From Mycolicibacterium thermoresistibile (GTDB lineage: Bacteria > Actinomycetota > Actinomycetes > Mycobacteriales > Mycobacteriaceae): DNA of 64,000 nucleotides. Position numbers and translations under genes: made by a program. Of this stretch, positions 17,957-26,405 are shown piece after piece. The DNA is taken from the NCBI RefSeq assembly GCF_900187065.1, contig NZ_LT906483.1, positions 3,844,001-3,908,000 of the forward strand, in the 5' to 3' direction. Numbering within the stretch: position 1 is the stretch's first letter; every line of letters starts with the position of its first letter. Below the pieces are notes generated by a model. That model saw only the letters and a list, made by a program, of their open reading frames with translations. It was not told where the DNA came from and did not search any database.

Positions 17957-18784
17957 GTGCTGCGCCGTGGCGACCGGTTCGAGAACTACGTCATCGACGA
18001 CGAGCTCGGCCGTGGCGGGTCGGCGATCGTGTACCGGGCCCGCGAGGCCGACGGGGGTCGCGTCGTCGCGCTGAAGGTGCTCGACCCGCACCACCGCAGC
18101 GCGGCGGACCTCGAACGGCTGCGCCGCGAATACGAGTTCGCCGCCCGACTGGATCATCCCCGGGTCGTGACGATGTACGGCGCCGGGCCGGGCTGGTTGG
18201 CGATGGAGCTGCTCGCCGGCGGACCGGTGTCGAATCTGCCCCGGCTGGCCGACCGGCTCACCGCGCTGGCCGATGTCGCGGCCGCGCTGGACCACATCCA
18301 CTACCGCGGCGTGGTGCACTGCGATGTGAAGCCGGCCAACATCCTGTCCGGGGAGGATTTCGCGGGGACCGGCGGGGTGCTCACCGATTTCGGGGTGGCA
18401 CATGCGGTGTCGGAGTTCATCAAGCCCGACGCGCACACGGTGTCGCGCCGTCGCGTGCCGGTGGAGGCGTCGCTGGCCTACACCGCCCCGGAGTTGTTCG
18501 GCGGCCGGCCGCCGTCGGCCGCCAGCGACGAGTACGCACTGGCCTGTACCGCGGTGGAATTGGTCACCGGCGCACCGCCGTTCGTCGCGACGACCCGGAT
18601 GGCGCTGATCGACCAGCATCTGCACCGTCCACCACCGGCGCTGTCCCGACGGTTCGAGTGGGTACCGCGGGCCTTCGACTCGGTGCTGGCCCGCGCACTG
18701 GCCAAACTGCCGGACGCGCGCTACCCCACCTGCACCGAGTTCATCACGCTGGTGCGCGATGCGTTGGGAACCGGTCCGACGTGA
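17957..18784 (+). CDS. Soluble Ser/Thr protein kinase, non-RD type
   Basis: This kinase of about 275 residues consists of the catalytic domain only. The glycine loop is GRGGSAIVYRA (from residue 18), the lysine is K40 in VALKVL, the catalytic loop is HCDVKPANIL with D123, the metal motif is TDFG with D144, and YTAPELF follows. The usual HRD arginine is cysteine. There is no transmembrane segment or sensor domain, unlike PknA/B. GTG 17957 gives the standard short lead; GTG 17930 would add nine residues. It heads an inserted block with a one-TM protein and a PGRS protein on the other strand. Confidence 0.9.
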   Translation: MLRRGDRFENYVIDDELGRGGSAIVYRAREADGGRVVALKVLDPHHRSAADLERLRREYEFAARLDHPRVVTMYGAGPGWLAMELLAGGPVSNLPRLADRLTALADVAAALDHIHYRGVVHCDVKPANILSGEDFAGTGGVLTDFGVAHAVSEFIKPDAHTVSRRRVPVEASLAYTAPELFGGRPPSAASDEYALACTAVELVTGAPPFVATTRMALIDQHLHRPPPALSRRFEWVPRAFDSVLARALAKLPDARYPTCTEFITLVRDALGTGPT

Positions 18785-18810
18785 CCGGGCAGTGCTGACG
18801 ACCGCCGAGC

Positions 18811-19368
18811 TCACTGGCACAGTTCGACGATCTGGCGGCGCACCGCGTCGCTGTCCGCCATCCGTCCGGACTGGATCGGGTCAGTGTTCGGAACCCCGGC
18901 CAAGGCATGGATCCCGATGTCCTGCAACGAGTTCGCGAAAGATCTGACGGCGGTCGCCAGGTCCTCGGGTGTGCCGGCGTCGAGGGTTCCCAACAGATAC
19001 TGACCGCCGCCGAGGAGCGCCAGCCGCGCATTGCCGGCCACCGCCGTCTGGGCCACCGGATCCTCGCCGAGATCGAGATGCGTCTGCAGCGGGATCGCCG
19101 TGCTCACCACCTGAAACGCCCCGCACACCCGCGCGGTGGAATCGGGCGGGGACGGCGCGTCAGCGGTGCCCGACCGGACGTCGAACAGCGCCCAGCCGGC
19201 CAGCCCGACGGCCACGACCGCGATCGGCAGCGCTGTGCGCGCCGTCCAGTCGCGGACCGGCCTCACCTGTACCGGTGTTCGCGAGACCGCGTGACGGGCA
19301 GTGGGTTTCGATTCATTGCGGGTTTCCGACAAGGTCAGGTCCTTGCTGCTCGAGATCGACGTCGACAT
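18811..19368 (-). CDS. Single-pass membrane protein of unknown function
   Basis: From ATG 19368 this is a 185-residue protein. It has a polar cytoplasmic start of about 40 residues, one membrane helix (TALPIAVVAVGLAGWALFDV) and an outer domain with VCGAFQVVSTAIPLQTHLDL, ARLALLGGGQYLL and a final QIVELCQ, so one C-C pair is possible. I recognise the general mycobacterial alanine-rich membrane-protein pattern but no function. It is convergent with the kinase (26 bp between stops) and lies downstream of the PGRS gene on the same strand. Confidence 0.75.
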   Translation of the reverse strand: MSTSISSSKDLTLSETRNESKPTARHAVSRTPVQVRPVRDWTARTALPIAVVAVGLAGWALFDVRSGTADAPSPPDSTARVCGAFQVVSTAIPLQTHLDLGEDPVAQTAVAGNARLALLGGGQYLLGTLDAGTPEDLATAVRSFANSLQDIGIHALAGVPNTDPIQSGRMADSDAVRRQIVELCQ

Positions 19369-19476
19369 TGAGGGGATACAGCCTCGACGCGGCTGCGCAG
19401 AGCGGTCTGGAGGGCCGGTGCGCACCTCCCGGGACGCGGCATACCGCGTCCCGGGAGGTGTCCGCGGGTCAGGACA

Positions 19477-21339
19477 TCAGCCGTCCCGGTCCGAGCCGCC
19501 GCGACCGGCGCGCGGAACGCCGGCACCGTTGGCACCGTCACGACCGCTTCGGCCGGCCGCGCCGTCCTGCCCGTTCTGGCCGCTGGACCCCGGATAACCG
19601 GCGCTCGGGTCGGTGACATTCCCGGCGAATCCACCGGTGCCGACGCCGCCGAGGCCGCCGGTGCCGGTGCTCACGCCGCCGCGGCCGCCGAGACCGGCCC
19701 GGCCGTTGCCGCCGTTGATGCCGAACACGCCGCGCAGCCCACCGGTGCCGCCGCGTCCGGCGCTGCCGCCGTTACCGCCGTCACCGCCGTTGCCGCCGTC
19801 GGCATCGGTGTCGCCGCCGTTACCGCCGTGACCGCCCCAGCCGCCGGAACCCCCGATACCGAGGAAACCGCCGCGACCGCCGTGACCACCGTTGCCACCG
19901 TGGGATCCGTTTCCGCCGTCAAGGCCGGGTCGGCCGTCCAGGGCTTTGACGTGTTCGCCGTCCTCGGCCATCGGATGCGTTCCCGACGAGGAGCCGCCGT
20001 TGCCGCCGCGCCCGCCGATGCCGGTGCCGGTGCCGTCCTCACCGTCCTCCCCTTGGCGGTCGGTGTAGACGCCGGGCGTGTGGCTCTCCCCGTGCGCACC
20101 GGGCGTGCCGCCGTCCGGGTTCCCGCCCACGACGTCGACGCCGTCGACACCGGAACCACCCCAGCCACCCGCGCCGCCGAGGTTGAACAGCGAGAAGAAT
20201 CCGACATTGCCGCCATTCCCGCCGTGACCGCCGTCAAGCGCGTTGTTGTCGGTGGTGCGGTAGCCGTTCCCGCCGTTACCCCCGTTGCCTGCCAGGCTCA
20301 GCAACGAGATGATCCCGGTTCCACCGCCGTGACCGCCGTTGCCGCCCAGGCCGCCGTCACCACCGTCACCGCCGCGGCTGAGCTTCGAGAAGAGCCCGGT
20401 ACGCCCACCGCTGCCGCCGTCGCCGTCCACCCCACCGGCACCACCGTCACCGCCGCGGCCGAAGAAGGAGAACAGGCCGATGCTGCCGCCGTTGCCGCCC
20501 CGGGCCCCTTCCCCACCGGCGCCGCCGTCACCGCCGCCGCCGAAGAACGAGACGACACCGCCGTAACCACCGTTGCCGCCTGCGCCGGTGGTGCCGTTGC
20601 CGCCGTCCCCGCCCCGGCCGAACACCGACCACAGCCCGGCGCGGCCACCGTCGCCACCGACCGCGCCGTCACCGCCGGCACCGCCGTTGCCGAGCTTCGA
20701 GAACAGCCCGGCGTCGCCGCCGGTGCCGCCCCGCGCGCCGTCGAGGCCGGTGCCACCGTCACCTCCGTTGCCGAAGAACAGGCCGCCCCGCCCGCCGTGG
20801 CCGGCGACCTGCCCCTCACCGGAGACGTCGTATCCGTTGCCGCCGTTGCCGAGGAACAAGCCGCCGTTGCCGCCGTTGGGGTTGTCCTCGGTGCCGTCGG
20901 CGCCGTTGCCGATGAAGATGTTGAGGCCCGGGATGGCCCCCGCCATGTCGAAGAACGAGCCGGCCAGCTCGCCGGGGTCGAGGTGGGATGCGAACGTCGC
21001 GGCCGCCAGCCTGGGGGGAGTCGGCGCGTAACCGTTCCCGAAGAAGTACCACGGGTCGAGATCGAAGGGGGCCTGCGGGGCCGGCGCGACCGGCGCGACC
21101 GGAGCGGCCTGTGCGGTGGCGGCGGTGAGCAGAGATACGCCGGCGGGTGCAGCCACGACCAGGCTGGCTCCGCCGATCGCCGCTGCCGCCGCCACCAACG
21201 GCTTACGCGATCGCCGGAAACCCGGACCGTCGATCTGGTGGGTGGACAGCTCTGACCCTTCTCTTAGGAAATTGCGAAACGCAACGAGCAAGCTATCACC
21301 ACTGGTAGCGCGATGGTGTTTACTTTGTATCAAGATCAA
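19477..21339 (-). CDS. Secreted PGRS-type Gly-rich repeat protein lacking a PE domain
   Basis: This protein has up to 620 residues. A basic stretch and hydrophobic segment (FRRSRKPLVAAAAAIGGASL) ending near ATAQAAP look like a signal peptide. Then comes a short unique region (PWYFFGNGYAPTPPRLAAAT, GLNIFIGNGADG) and about 430 residues of GGNGG/GGDGG repeats with periodic LFSKLGNGG-type units, as in PE_PGRS proteins. There is no PE or PPE domain. It ends in collagen-like SGQNGQDGAAGRSG. The first possible start is TTG 21339; CTG 21249 has a better ribosome site. Surface location is inferred. Confidence 0.8.
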   Translation of the reverse strand: MILIQSKHHRATSGDSLLVAFRNFLREGSELSTHQIDGPGFRRSRKPLVAAAAAIGGASLVVAAPAGVSLLTAATAQAAPVAPVAPAPQAPFDLDPWYFFGNGYAPTPPRLAAATFASHLDPGELAGSFFDMAGAIPGLNIFIGNGADGTEDNPNGGNGGLFLGNGGNGYDVSGEGQVAGHGGRGGLFFGNGGDGGTGLDGARGGTGGDAGLFSKLGNGGAGGDGAVGGDGGRAGLWSVFGRGGDGGNGTTGAGGNGGYGGVVSFFGGGGDGGAGGEGARGGNGGSIGLFSFFGRGGDGGAGGVDGDGGSGGRTGLFSKLSRGGDGGDGGLGGNGGHGGGTGIISLLSLAGNGGNGGNGYRTTDNNALDGGHGGNGGNVGFFSLFNLGGAGGWGGSGVDGVDVVGGNPDGGTPGAHGESHTPGVYTDRQGEDGEDGTGTGIGGRGGNGGSSSGTHPMAEDGEHVKALDGRPGLDGGNGSHGGNGGHGGRGGFLGIGGSGGWGGHGGNGGDTDADGGNGGDGGNGGSAGRGGTGGLRGVFGINGGNGRAGLGGRGGVSTGTGGLGGVGTGGFAGNVTDPSAGYPGSSGQNGQDGAAGRSGRDGANGAGVPRAGRGGSDRDG

Positions 21340-21762
21340 TCTGTGATATACATCGCGGATCGACCTTAGCAGAGTTTGCCAATGCCGGGGATGCTAAGCC
21401 GAGAAGAATCGTTGACCTGGCCGTTTTCGACATCTCGGCCCGAAGAGCGTAATTGCCGCTGTTGCTGATAATTGCGGAAACGCAGGTGGTTGCGTGGGCA
21501 GGCCTTCGATTGTCACTTTGCTGATCGGACTAATAAAATTCACACAGCAATCTCAGCTACGCAGGTTTCGTCCCGACGGCGGGACACTCACACCGACCTG
21601 CCGAGCAGATCGGACACGGGTTCCAGGACACGGGTCAACGATGGGTTCAACGAAGGAACACCCGCCCGATGCGGGACGATGCGGGACGGCCTGAGCGTGT
21701 GCAGGCTTACATGAACCAGGTCCGCCGGACCGGCCTGGTCGATTCTCGTCCGGGACAACCCC
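21340..21762. other. AT-richer gene-free spacer upstream of the PGRS gene
   Basis: This stretch is visibly richer in A/T than its surroundings (for example around 21310-21420 and 21520-21560). Two small plus-strand ORFs (21472-21714 and 21494-21694) look like chance frames. It probably holds the promoter of the PGRS gene. Its composition fits DNA of different origin. Confidence 0.5.
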
Positions 21763-21818
21763 GGGCCGGTGTTACTTCTCGGCCCCGGTGTTACTTCTCG
21801 GCCCCGGTGTTACTTCTC
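21763..21818. repeat. 19-bp tandem repeat, three copies, at the 3' end of rsmA
   Basis: The unit GGCCCCGGTGTTACTTCTC occurs at 21781-21799 and 21800-21818. A first copy at 21763-21780 is one base shorter. On the minus strand each unit encodes Glu-Lys-stop, the last codons of rsmA, so the end of the gene has been duplicated downstream twice. Copy number could vary between strains. Confidence 0.9.
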
Positions 21819-22691
21819 GGCCGGGGCGGCGACCTCGTCGGTGCGCTGCAGCAGCCGTACGAAGTCGGCGATGCTCAGCGTCTCACCGCGACGGGCCGGG
21901 TCGATGCTCGCGGCCAACAACCGCCGCGCCGACTCGTTCCCCGAGCCCGCCCACTGGGCGAACGCATTGCGCGAGGTCTTGCGGCGCTGCGCGAACGCGA
22001 TGTCGATCAGCTCGAACACCCGCTCCCGGAACTCCGCGTCCATCGGCCACTTCGGTGACTCGTAGCGGTCCAGCCGGACCAGCCCCGAGTACACCCGCGG
22101 AATCGGCCAGAACACCGTCGGCGACACCATGCCGTAGCGCCGCACATTGCCGTAGAAGCGCACCTTCGCGCTCGGCACGCCGTATTCCTTGCTGCCCGGT
22201 TCGGCGGCGAGCCGCTCGGCGACCTCGGCCTGCACCATCACCATCACGGTGCGGATGGTCGGGAACTCGGCCAGCAGGTGCAGCAGCGCCGGCACCGCCA
22301 CGTTGTAGGGCAGGTTGGCGACCAGCGCCGTCGGCTGGGTCTCGAGGTCCTGCGGATACAGATCCAGGATGTCGCGGTTGAGCACGATCAGCCGGTTGAT
22401 CTCACTGTGTGAGTGGTCGGCGATCGTCTTCGGCAGCTGGCGGGCCAGCACCGAGTCGATCTCCACCGCGGTGACGTGCGCCCCACGATCGAGCAGCCCC
22501 AACGTCAACGAGCCCAGACCGGGACCGACCTCCAGGACATGGTCCTGCTTGTTGATCCCGGATGCGGACACGATGCGCCGCACCGTGTTGGCATCGTGGA
22601 CGAAGTTCTGCCCGAATGCCTTACGAGGGCGAAACTCGATCTCTTTCGCCAGGTGTCGTATCTCGGTTCGCCCGAGCAGCCGGATGGTCAG
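21810..22691 (-). CDS. rsmA: 16S rRNA dimethyladenosine transferase RsmA (KsgA)
   Basis: This enzyme dimethylates A1518/A1519 of 16S rRNA late in 30S assembly. It shows FRPRKAFGQNFVHDANTV, the SAM motif LEVGPGLGSLTLGLLDRG, NLPYNVAVP, VFWPIPRVYSGLVRLDRYE and AFAQRRKTSRNAFAQWAGSG. The conserved N-terminus LTIRLLGRTEIR lies upstream of GTG 22583. No in-frame ATG, GTG or TTG exists between the upstream TAG and that GTG, so the start is most likely CTG 22691, overlapping the rpfB stop (CTGA). Length is then 293 residues. Confidence 0.93.
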   Translation of the reverse strand: MTIRLLGRTEIRHLAKEIEFRPRKAFGQNFVHDANTVRRIVSASGINKQDHVLEVGPGLGSLTLGLLDRGAHVTAVEIDSVLARQLPKTIADHSHSEINRLIVLNRDILDLYPQDLETQPTALVANLPYNVAVPALLHLLAEFPTIRTVMVMVQAEVAERLAAEPGSKEYGVPSAKVRFYGNVRRYGMVSPTVFWPIPRVYSGLVRLDRYESPKWPMDAEFRERVFELIDIAFAQRRKTSRNAFAQWAGSGNESARRLLAASIDPARRGETLSIADFVRLLQRTDEVAAPAEK

Positions 22692-23815
22692 CGTACTCCC
22701 AATCTCGCACTACACGTCGGCCACGCCCCCCAACCTTGGCGTGCCCGAGTGACCTCAGCAATCGCGATCTGTTCCTCTTTCGTGGCCAGATCTGCCCTGG
22801 GAGCATACCTCAGACCACCGTTGCGTTCCCAAGTATTTTGATCGAATTGCACGCCGCCGTAATAACCGTTCCCGGTGTTGATGGCCCAGTTACCTCCGGC
22901 TTCGCATCGGGCAAGGGCCTCCCAAATTGCCAGATTCGTTATCGGCGGCACCTCGGTTCCGGGTTTCGCGCCGACCCGCAGCACACCATCCCTTGCGGGT
23001 TCAACAATCACATTGGCTACTGGCAATCTGCCGGTTTCGACGCCGTTCACCTTCGACACCGCGAACGTCACGTCCTGCACGCCGGGCCGGCCGGGATCCT
23101 CCACGATGGTGCGGCTCTTGTTGAGGGTCTCGTCCTCGATGCGCCGGTTGTTCGGCGCGAGCGGGAGCCGTTCGGTGACCTTCTCGACCCGCACCCGGGT
23201 CACCTCGACATGCATGCCGTCGGTCACCGGCGCCGACGGCGGCGGTGACACCTTGTCCTGCTGCTCCAGCGGCGCGCCGGCCGCTTCCAGCAGATTTGCC
23301 ACAGTGGGCGCGGCAAGGTGCACGGTGCGCAGCTCACCACCGTCGTTGATGTGCACGGTTTTCGGGCTCACCACCGGAAGCGACATGCCGGCCAGCGGAA
23401 CGCGGCTGGCACGCGACGCCGCGGCCGGCGCCTTGTCCGCCATCGACAGCTGCGCCAGCGCCTCATCGACGGTGGAGGCCGTCGTCCACACCTGTTCGCT
23501 CTTCTGGCCGTCCAGGGAGATCTCCAACGGCCGGCTGCGCCGCAACACGATGGTGTCGTCGGCGCTGATCCGTTCCCCGGCCGCGGGGAACAGATCGTCC
23601 CGCTCCCCCACGGTGAACCCGTTCTCCTCGACGACGTCGATGACCCGGGACTTCATCGTCGACACGGTCATCGGGGCGCCGTCGACCGACAGTGTGACCG
23701 TCTTGTGGGCCGACACCGCGTATCCGCCGGCGGCGGCCAGCACCACCAGCAGGGCACCGACGACCAGTCGCAGCGCCGGGGAGGGGTTTTCGTGGATCTT
23801 GTGCAGAACGTTCAC
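22688..23815 (-). CDS. rpfB: Resuscitation-promoting factor RpfB
   Basis: This 375-residue cell-wall hydrolase reactivates dormant cells. An N-terminal membrane anchor/signal (LRLVVGALLVVLAAAGGYAV) is followed by three DUF348 repeats (starting KTVTLSVDGAPMTVST), a G5 domain (about residues 205-285) and the lysozyme-like Rpf domain with ALARCEAGGNWAINTGNGYYGGVQF, whose glutamate is catalytic. GTG 23815 is the start. In M. tuberculosis rpfB-ksgA-ispE is one operon with a regulatory leader. Here only rpfB-rsmA remain coupled. The 81-bp spacer to tatD showed no leader structure I could define. Confidence 0.97.
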   Translation of the reverse strand: MNVLHKIHENPSPALRLVVGALLVVLAAAGGYAVSAHKTVTLSVDGAPMTVSTMKSRVIDVVEENGFTVGERDDLFPAAGERISADDTIVLRRSRPLEISLDGQKSEQVWTTASTVDEALAQLSMADKAPAAASRASRVPLAGMSLPVVSPKTVHINDGGELRTVHLAAPTVANLLEAAGAPLEQQDKVSPPPSAPVTDGMHVEVTRVRVEKVTERLPLAPNNRRIEDETLNKSRTIVEDPGRPGVQDVTFAVSKVNGVETGRLPVANVIVEPARDGVLRVGAKPGTEVPPITNLAIWEALARCEAGGNWAINTGNGYYGGVQFDQNTWERNGGLRYAPRADLATKEEQIAIAEVTRARQGWGAWPTCSARLGVR

Positions 23816-23896
23816 AGTCGCAAATTCCCAACGGGCTGGGGGCCGGCGTGCGGCAGCGGAATACCAGAACTGATCACAGGACGGTAACGAATCGGT

Positions 23897-24760
23897 CTAG
23901 ATGCGGCAACTTTCGTCAAGACCGTACACGCTCACGGCCGTGTCGGCGGTCTCCCACGCCACGTCCTCGGCGGGTCTGCCGAGCAGATCGGCCAGCGCCC
24001 GGACAGTGTAGGGCAGACAGTACGGCTCGTTGGGCGCACCCCGGTACGGATGCGGGGTGAGATAGGGCGCATCGGTCTCGACGAGCATCTGACCGGGCGG
24101 GATCAGCGGGGCCGCCTCATGCAGCGCGCGGGCGTTGCGGAACGAGACGGTGCCGGACAGGCTGAGCACCCACCCGGCCTCCACACAGGTCCGTGCCATC
24201 ACCGCGTCGGACGAGAAGCAGTGCATGATCACCGTCTCCGGCGCCCCCTCCGCGCGCAGCACGTCGAGCACCTCGGCATCGGCCTCGCGGTTGTGGATCA
24301 TCAGTGGTTTCCCGGTGCGTTTGGCCAGGTCGATGTGCCAGGCGAAGGCCTCGCGCTGGGCGGCCGGATCGGCGCACCCGTCGAGGCGGCCGGGCCAGTA
24401 CAGGTCCATACCGGTCTCCCCGATCGCCACCACCCGGGGGTGCGCGGCCAGCGCCTCGAGCTCGGCGCGGGCCTGGTCGGTCAGGGCGTCGGCGCGGGTG
24501 GGGTGCAGCGCCACCGCCGCATACACCCGCGAATCCCACTCCGCGGCCCTGGTCACCCAGCGCGCCGACGCCAGATCATCGGCGATGGTGACCGCGGCCC
24601 GCACCCCGGCCGCACCGGCGCGGTTCATGATCCGCCGCACGTCGTCGGCGTCCCGGGCGCCGCAGGCGTCGAGGTGGGTGTGCGCGTCGACCAGCGGGGT
24701 CAGCGGCTCGGGAGCCGGCGGCTTGGGCCGTTCGGTCGGGCGGGTGGACGAGCTGGTCAC
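23897..24760 (-). CDS. tatD: TatD-family metal-dependent deoxyribonuclease
   Basis: This 287-residue TIM-barrel hydrolase has PLVDAHTHLDACGARD with the first metal histidines, AIGETGMDLYW with the metal glutamate, MIHNREADAEVLDVL, MHCFSSDA and LVETDAPYLTPHPYRG. TatD proteins act as 3'-5' DNases in repair. It is divergent from metG with 25 bp between starts and lies upstream of rpfB on the same strand, as Rv1008 does in M. tuberculosis. Confidence 0.96.
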   Translation of the reverse strand: MTSSSTRPTERPKPPAPEPLTPLVDAHTHLDACGARDADDVRRIMNRAGAAGVRAAVTIADDLASARWVTRAAEWDSRVYAAVALHPTRADALTDQARAELEALAAHPRVVAIGETGMDLYWPGRLDGCADPAAQREAFAWHIDLAKRTGKPLMIHNREADAEVLDVLRAEGAPETVIMHCFSSDAVMARTCVEAGWVLSLSGTVSFRNARALHEAAPLIPPGQMLVETDAPYLTPHPYRGAPNEPYCLPYTVRALADLLGRPAEDVAWETADTAVSVYGLDESCRI

Positions 24761-24785
24761 CAGAACACCATAAGGTTGAGGAGAA

Positions 24786-26333
24786 ATGAGCGAGCCTTAC
24801 TACCTCACCACCGCGATCGCGTACCCGAACGGCGACCCGCACGTGGGTCACGCCTACGAGTACATCGCGTCGGACGCCATCGCCCGGTTCAAGACGCTCG
24901 ACGGTTACGACGTCCGGTTCCTCACCGGCACCGACGAGCACGGGCAGAAGATGGCCGAGACGGCCGCGGCCGAGGGCATCCCCACCGCCGAGCTGGCACG
25001 TCGCAACTCCGACAAGTTCCAGCGGCTGCAGGAAAAGCTCAACATCAGCTTCGACCGGTTCATCCGCACCACCGACCCGGACCACATCGAGGCGTCGCGG
25101 GCGATCTGGCGCCGCATGAACGACGCCGGCGACATCTACCTGGACACCTACAAAGGGTGGTACTCGGTGCGCGATGAACGGTTCTTCACCGACGCCGAGA
25201 CCACCGTCCGCGACGACGGCAGCCGGGTGGCCACCGAAACCGGCGCCCCGGTGACCTGGACCGAGGAACCGACCTACTTCTTCCGGTTGTCGGCCTACAC
25301 CGACCGGCTGCTCGCCCATTACGAGGCGCATCCGGAGTTCATCGGACCCGAGGTGCGGCGCAACGAGGTGATCAGCTTCGTCTCCCAGGGGCTGCGGGAC
25401 CTGTCGATCTCCCGCACCACCTTCGACTGGGGTGTGCCGGTCCCCGACCATCCCGAGCACGTCATGTACGTGTGGGTCGACGCGCTGACGAACTACCTGA
25501 CCGGTGTCGGCTTCCCCGACACCGAGTCCGAACTGTTCCGCCGGTACTGGCCGGCCGATCTGCACATGATCGGCAAGGACATCATCCGGTTCCACACCGT
25601 GTACTGGCCGGCGTTCTTGATGTCGGCCGGACTGGAGCTGCCGCGGCGGGTGTTCGCCCACGGCTTCCTGTACAACCGCGGCGAGAAGATGAGCAAGTCG
25701 GTCGGCAATGTGATCGACCCCAACGACCTGGTCGACACGTTCGGGGTGGATCAGGTGCGTTACTTCCTGCTGCGCGAGGTGCCGTTCGGCCAGGACGGCA
25801 GCTACAGCGAGGAGGCCATCATCAGCCGCATCAACGCCGACCTGGCCAACGACCTGGGCAACCTCGCCCAGCGGTCGCTGTCGATGGTCGCCAAGAACCT
25901 CGGCGGCGTGGTGCCCGAACCCGGACCGTTCACCGACGACGACTCCGCGCTGCTCGACGCCGCCGACGGGTTGCTGGAGCGGGTGCGTCGGCACTACGAC
26001 GACCTGGCCATGCATCTGGCGCTGGAGGCCATCTGGTCGGTGCTGGGCGCGGCCAACCGGTACTTCTCCGCCCAGCAGCCCTGGGTGTTGCGCAAATCGG
26101 AGTCGTCGCAGGACCAGATACGCTTCCGGACCGTGTTGTACACCACGTTGGAAGTGGTGCGAGTGGCGGCACTGCTCAGCCAGCCGGTGATGCCGGAGGC
26201 GACAGGTAAACTGCTTGATCTGTTGGGCCTGCCAGCCGAACAGCGCACGTTCGCCACCATCGGCATCCGCATCACGCCCGGCACCGCGCTACCCGCACCG
26301 GTCGGGGTGTTCCCCCGCTACCAGGCGGAATGA
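24786..26333 (+). CDS. metG: Methionyl-tRNA synthetase
   Basis: This 515-residue class I synthetase charges tRNA-Met. The HIGH motif is H19-V-G-H22 in AYPNGDPHVGHAYEY. The catalytic core has LTGTDEHGQK and YVWVDALTNY. KMSKS is at residues 301-305. The anticodon-binding helical domain follows (NDLGNLAQRSLSMV, QQPWVL). Length matches the zinc-free short form common in mycobacteria (metS). Start MSEPYYLTTAIAY follows gaggagaa. Confidence 0.97.
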   Translation: MSEPYYLTTAIAYPNGDPHVGHAYEYIASDAIARFKTLDGYDVRFLTGTDEHGQKMAETAAAEGIPTAELARRNSDKFQRLQEKLNISFDRFIRTTDPDHIEASRAIWRRMNDAGDIYLDTYKGWYSVRDERFFTDAETTVRDDGSRVATETGAPVTWTEEPTYFFRLSAYTDRLLAHYEAHPEFIGPEVRRNEVISFVSQGLRDLSISRTTFDWGVPVPDHPEHVMYVWVDALTNYLTGVGFPDTESELFRRYWPADLHMIGKDIIRFHTVYWPAFLMSAGLELPRRVFAHGFLYNRGEKMSKSVGNVIDPNDLVDTFGVDQVRYFLLREVPFGQDGSYSEEAIISRINADLANDLGNLAQRSLSMVAKNLGGVVPEPGPFTDDDSALLDAADGLLERVRRHYDDLAMHLALEAIWSVLGAANRYFSAQQPWVLRKSESSQDQIRFRTVLYTTLEVVRVAALLSQPVMPEATGKLLDLLGLPAEQRTFATIGIRITPGTALPAPVGVFPRYQAE

Positions 26334-26405
26334 GGTCTGCCTCGCAACGATGAAACTACTTGCAACCACCGGCTTGCAACGAGTGAAAAGTGAGAGTCCA
26401 CGGCC

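Noticed and set aside
19828..21255. 475-codon open frame antisense to the PGRS gene
   Set aside because: Ala/Thr/Val/Pro shadow of GGN/GGD repeats. The minus-strand frame has the signal-like start and known repeat type.
23816..23896. Leader riboswitch upstream of rpfB
   Set aside because: The spacer to tatD is only 81 bp and I could not define a conserved aptamer or terminator by eye.
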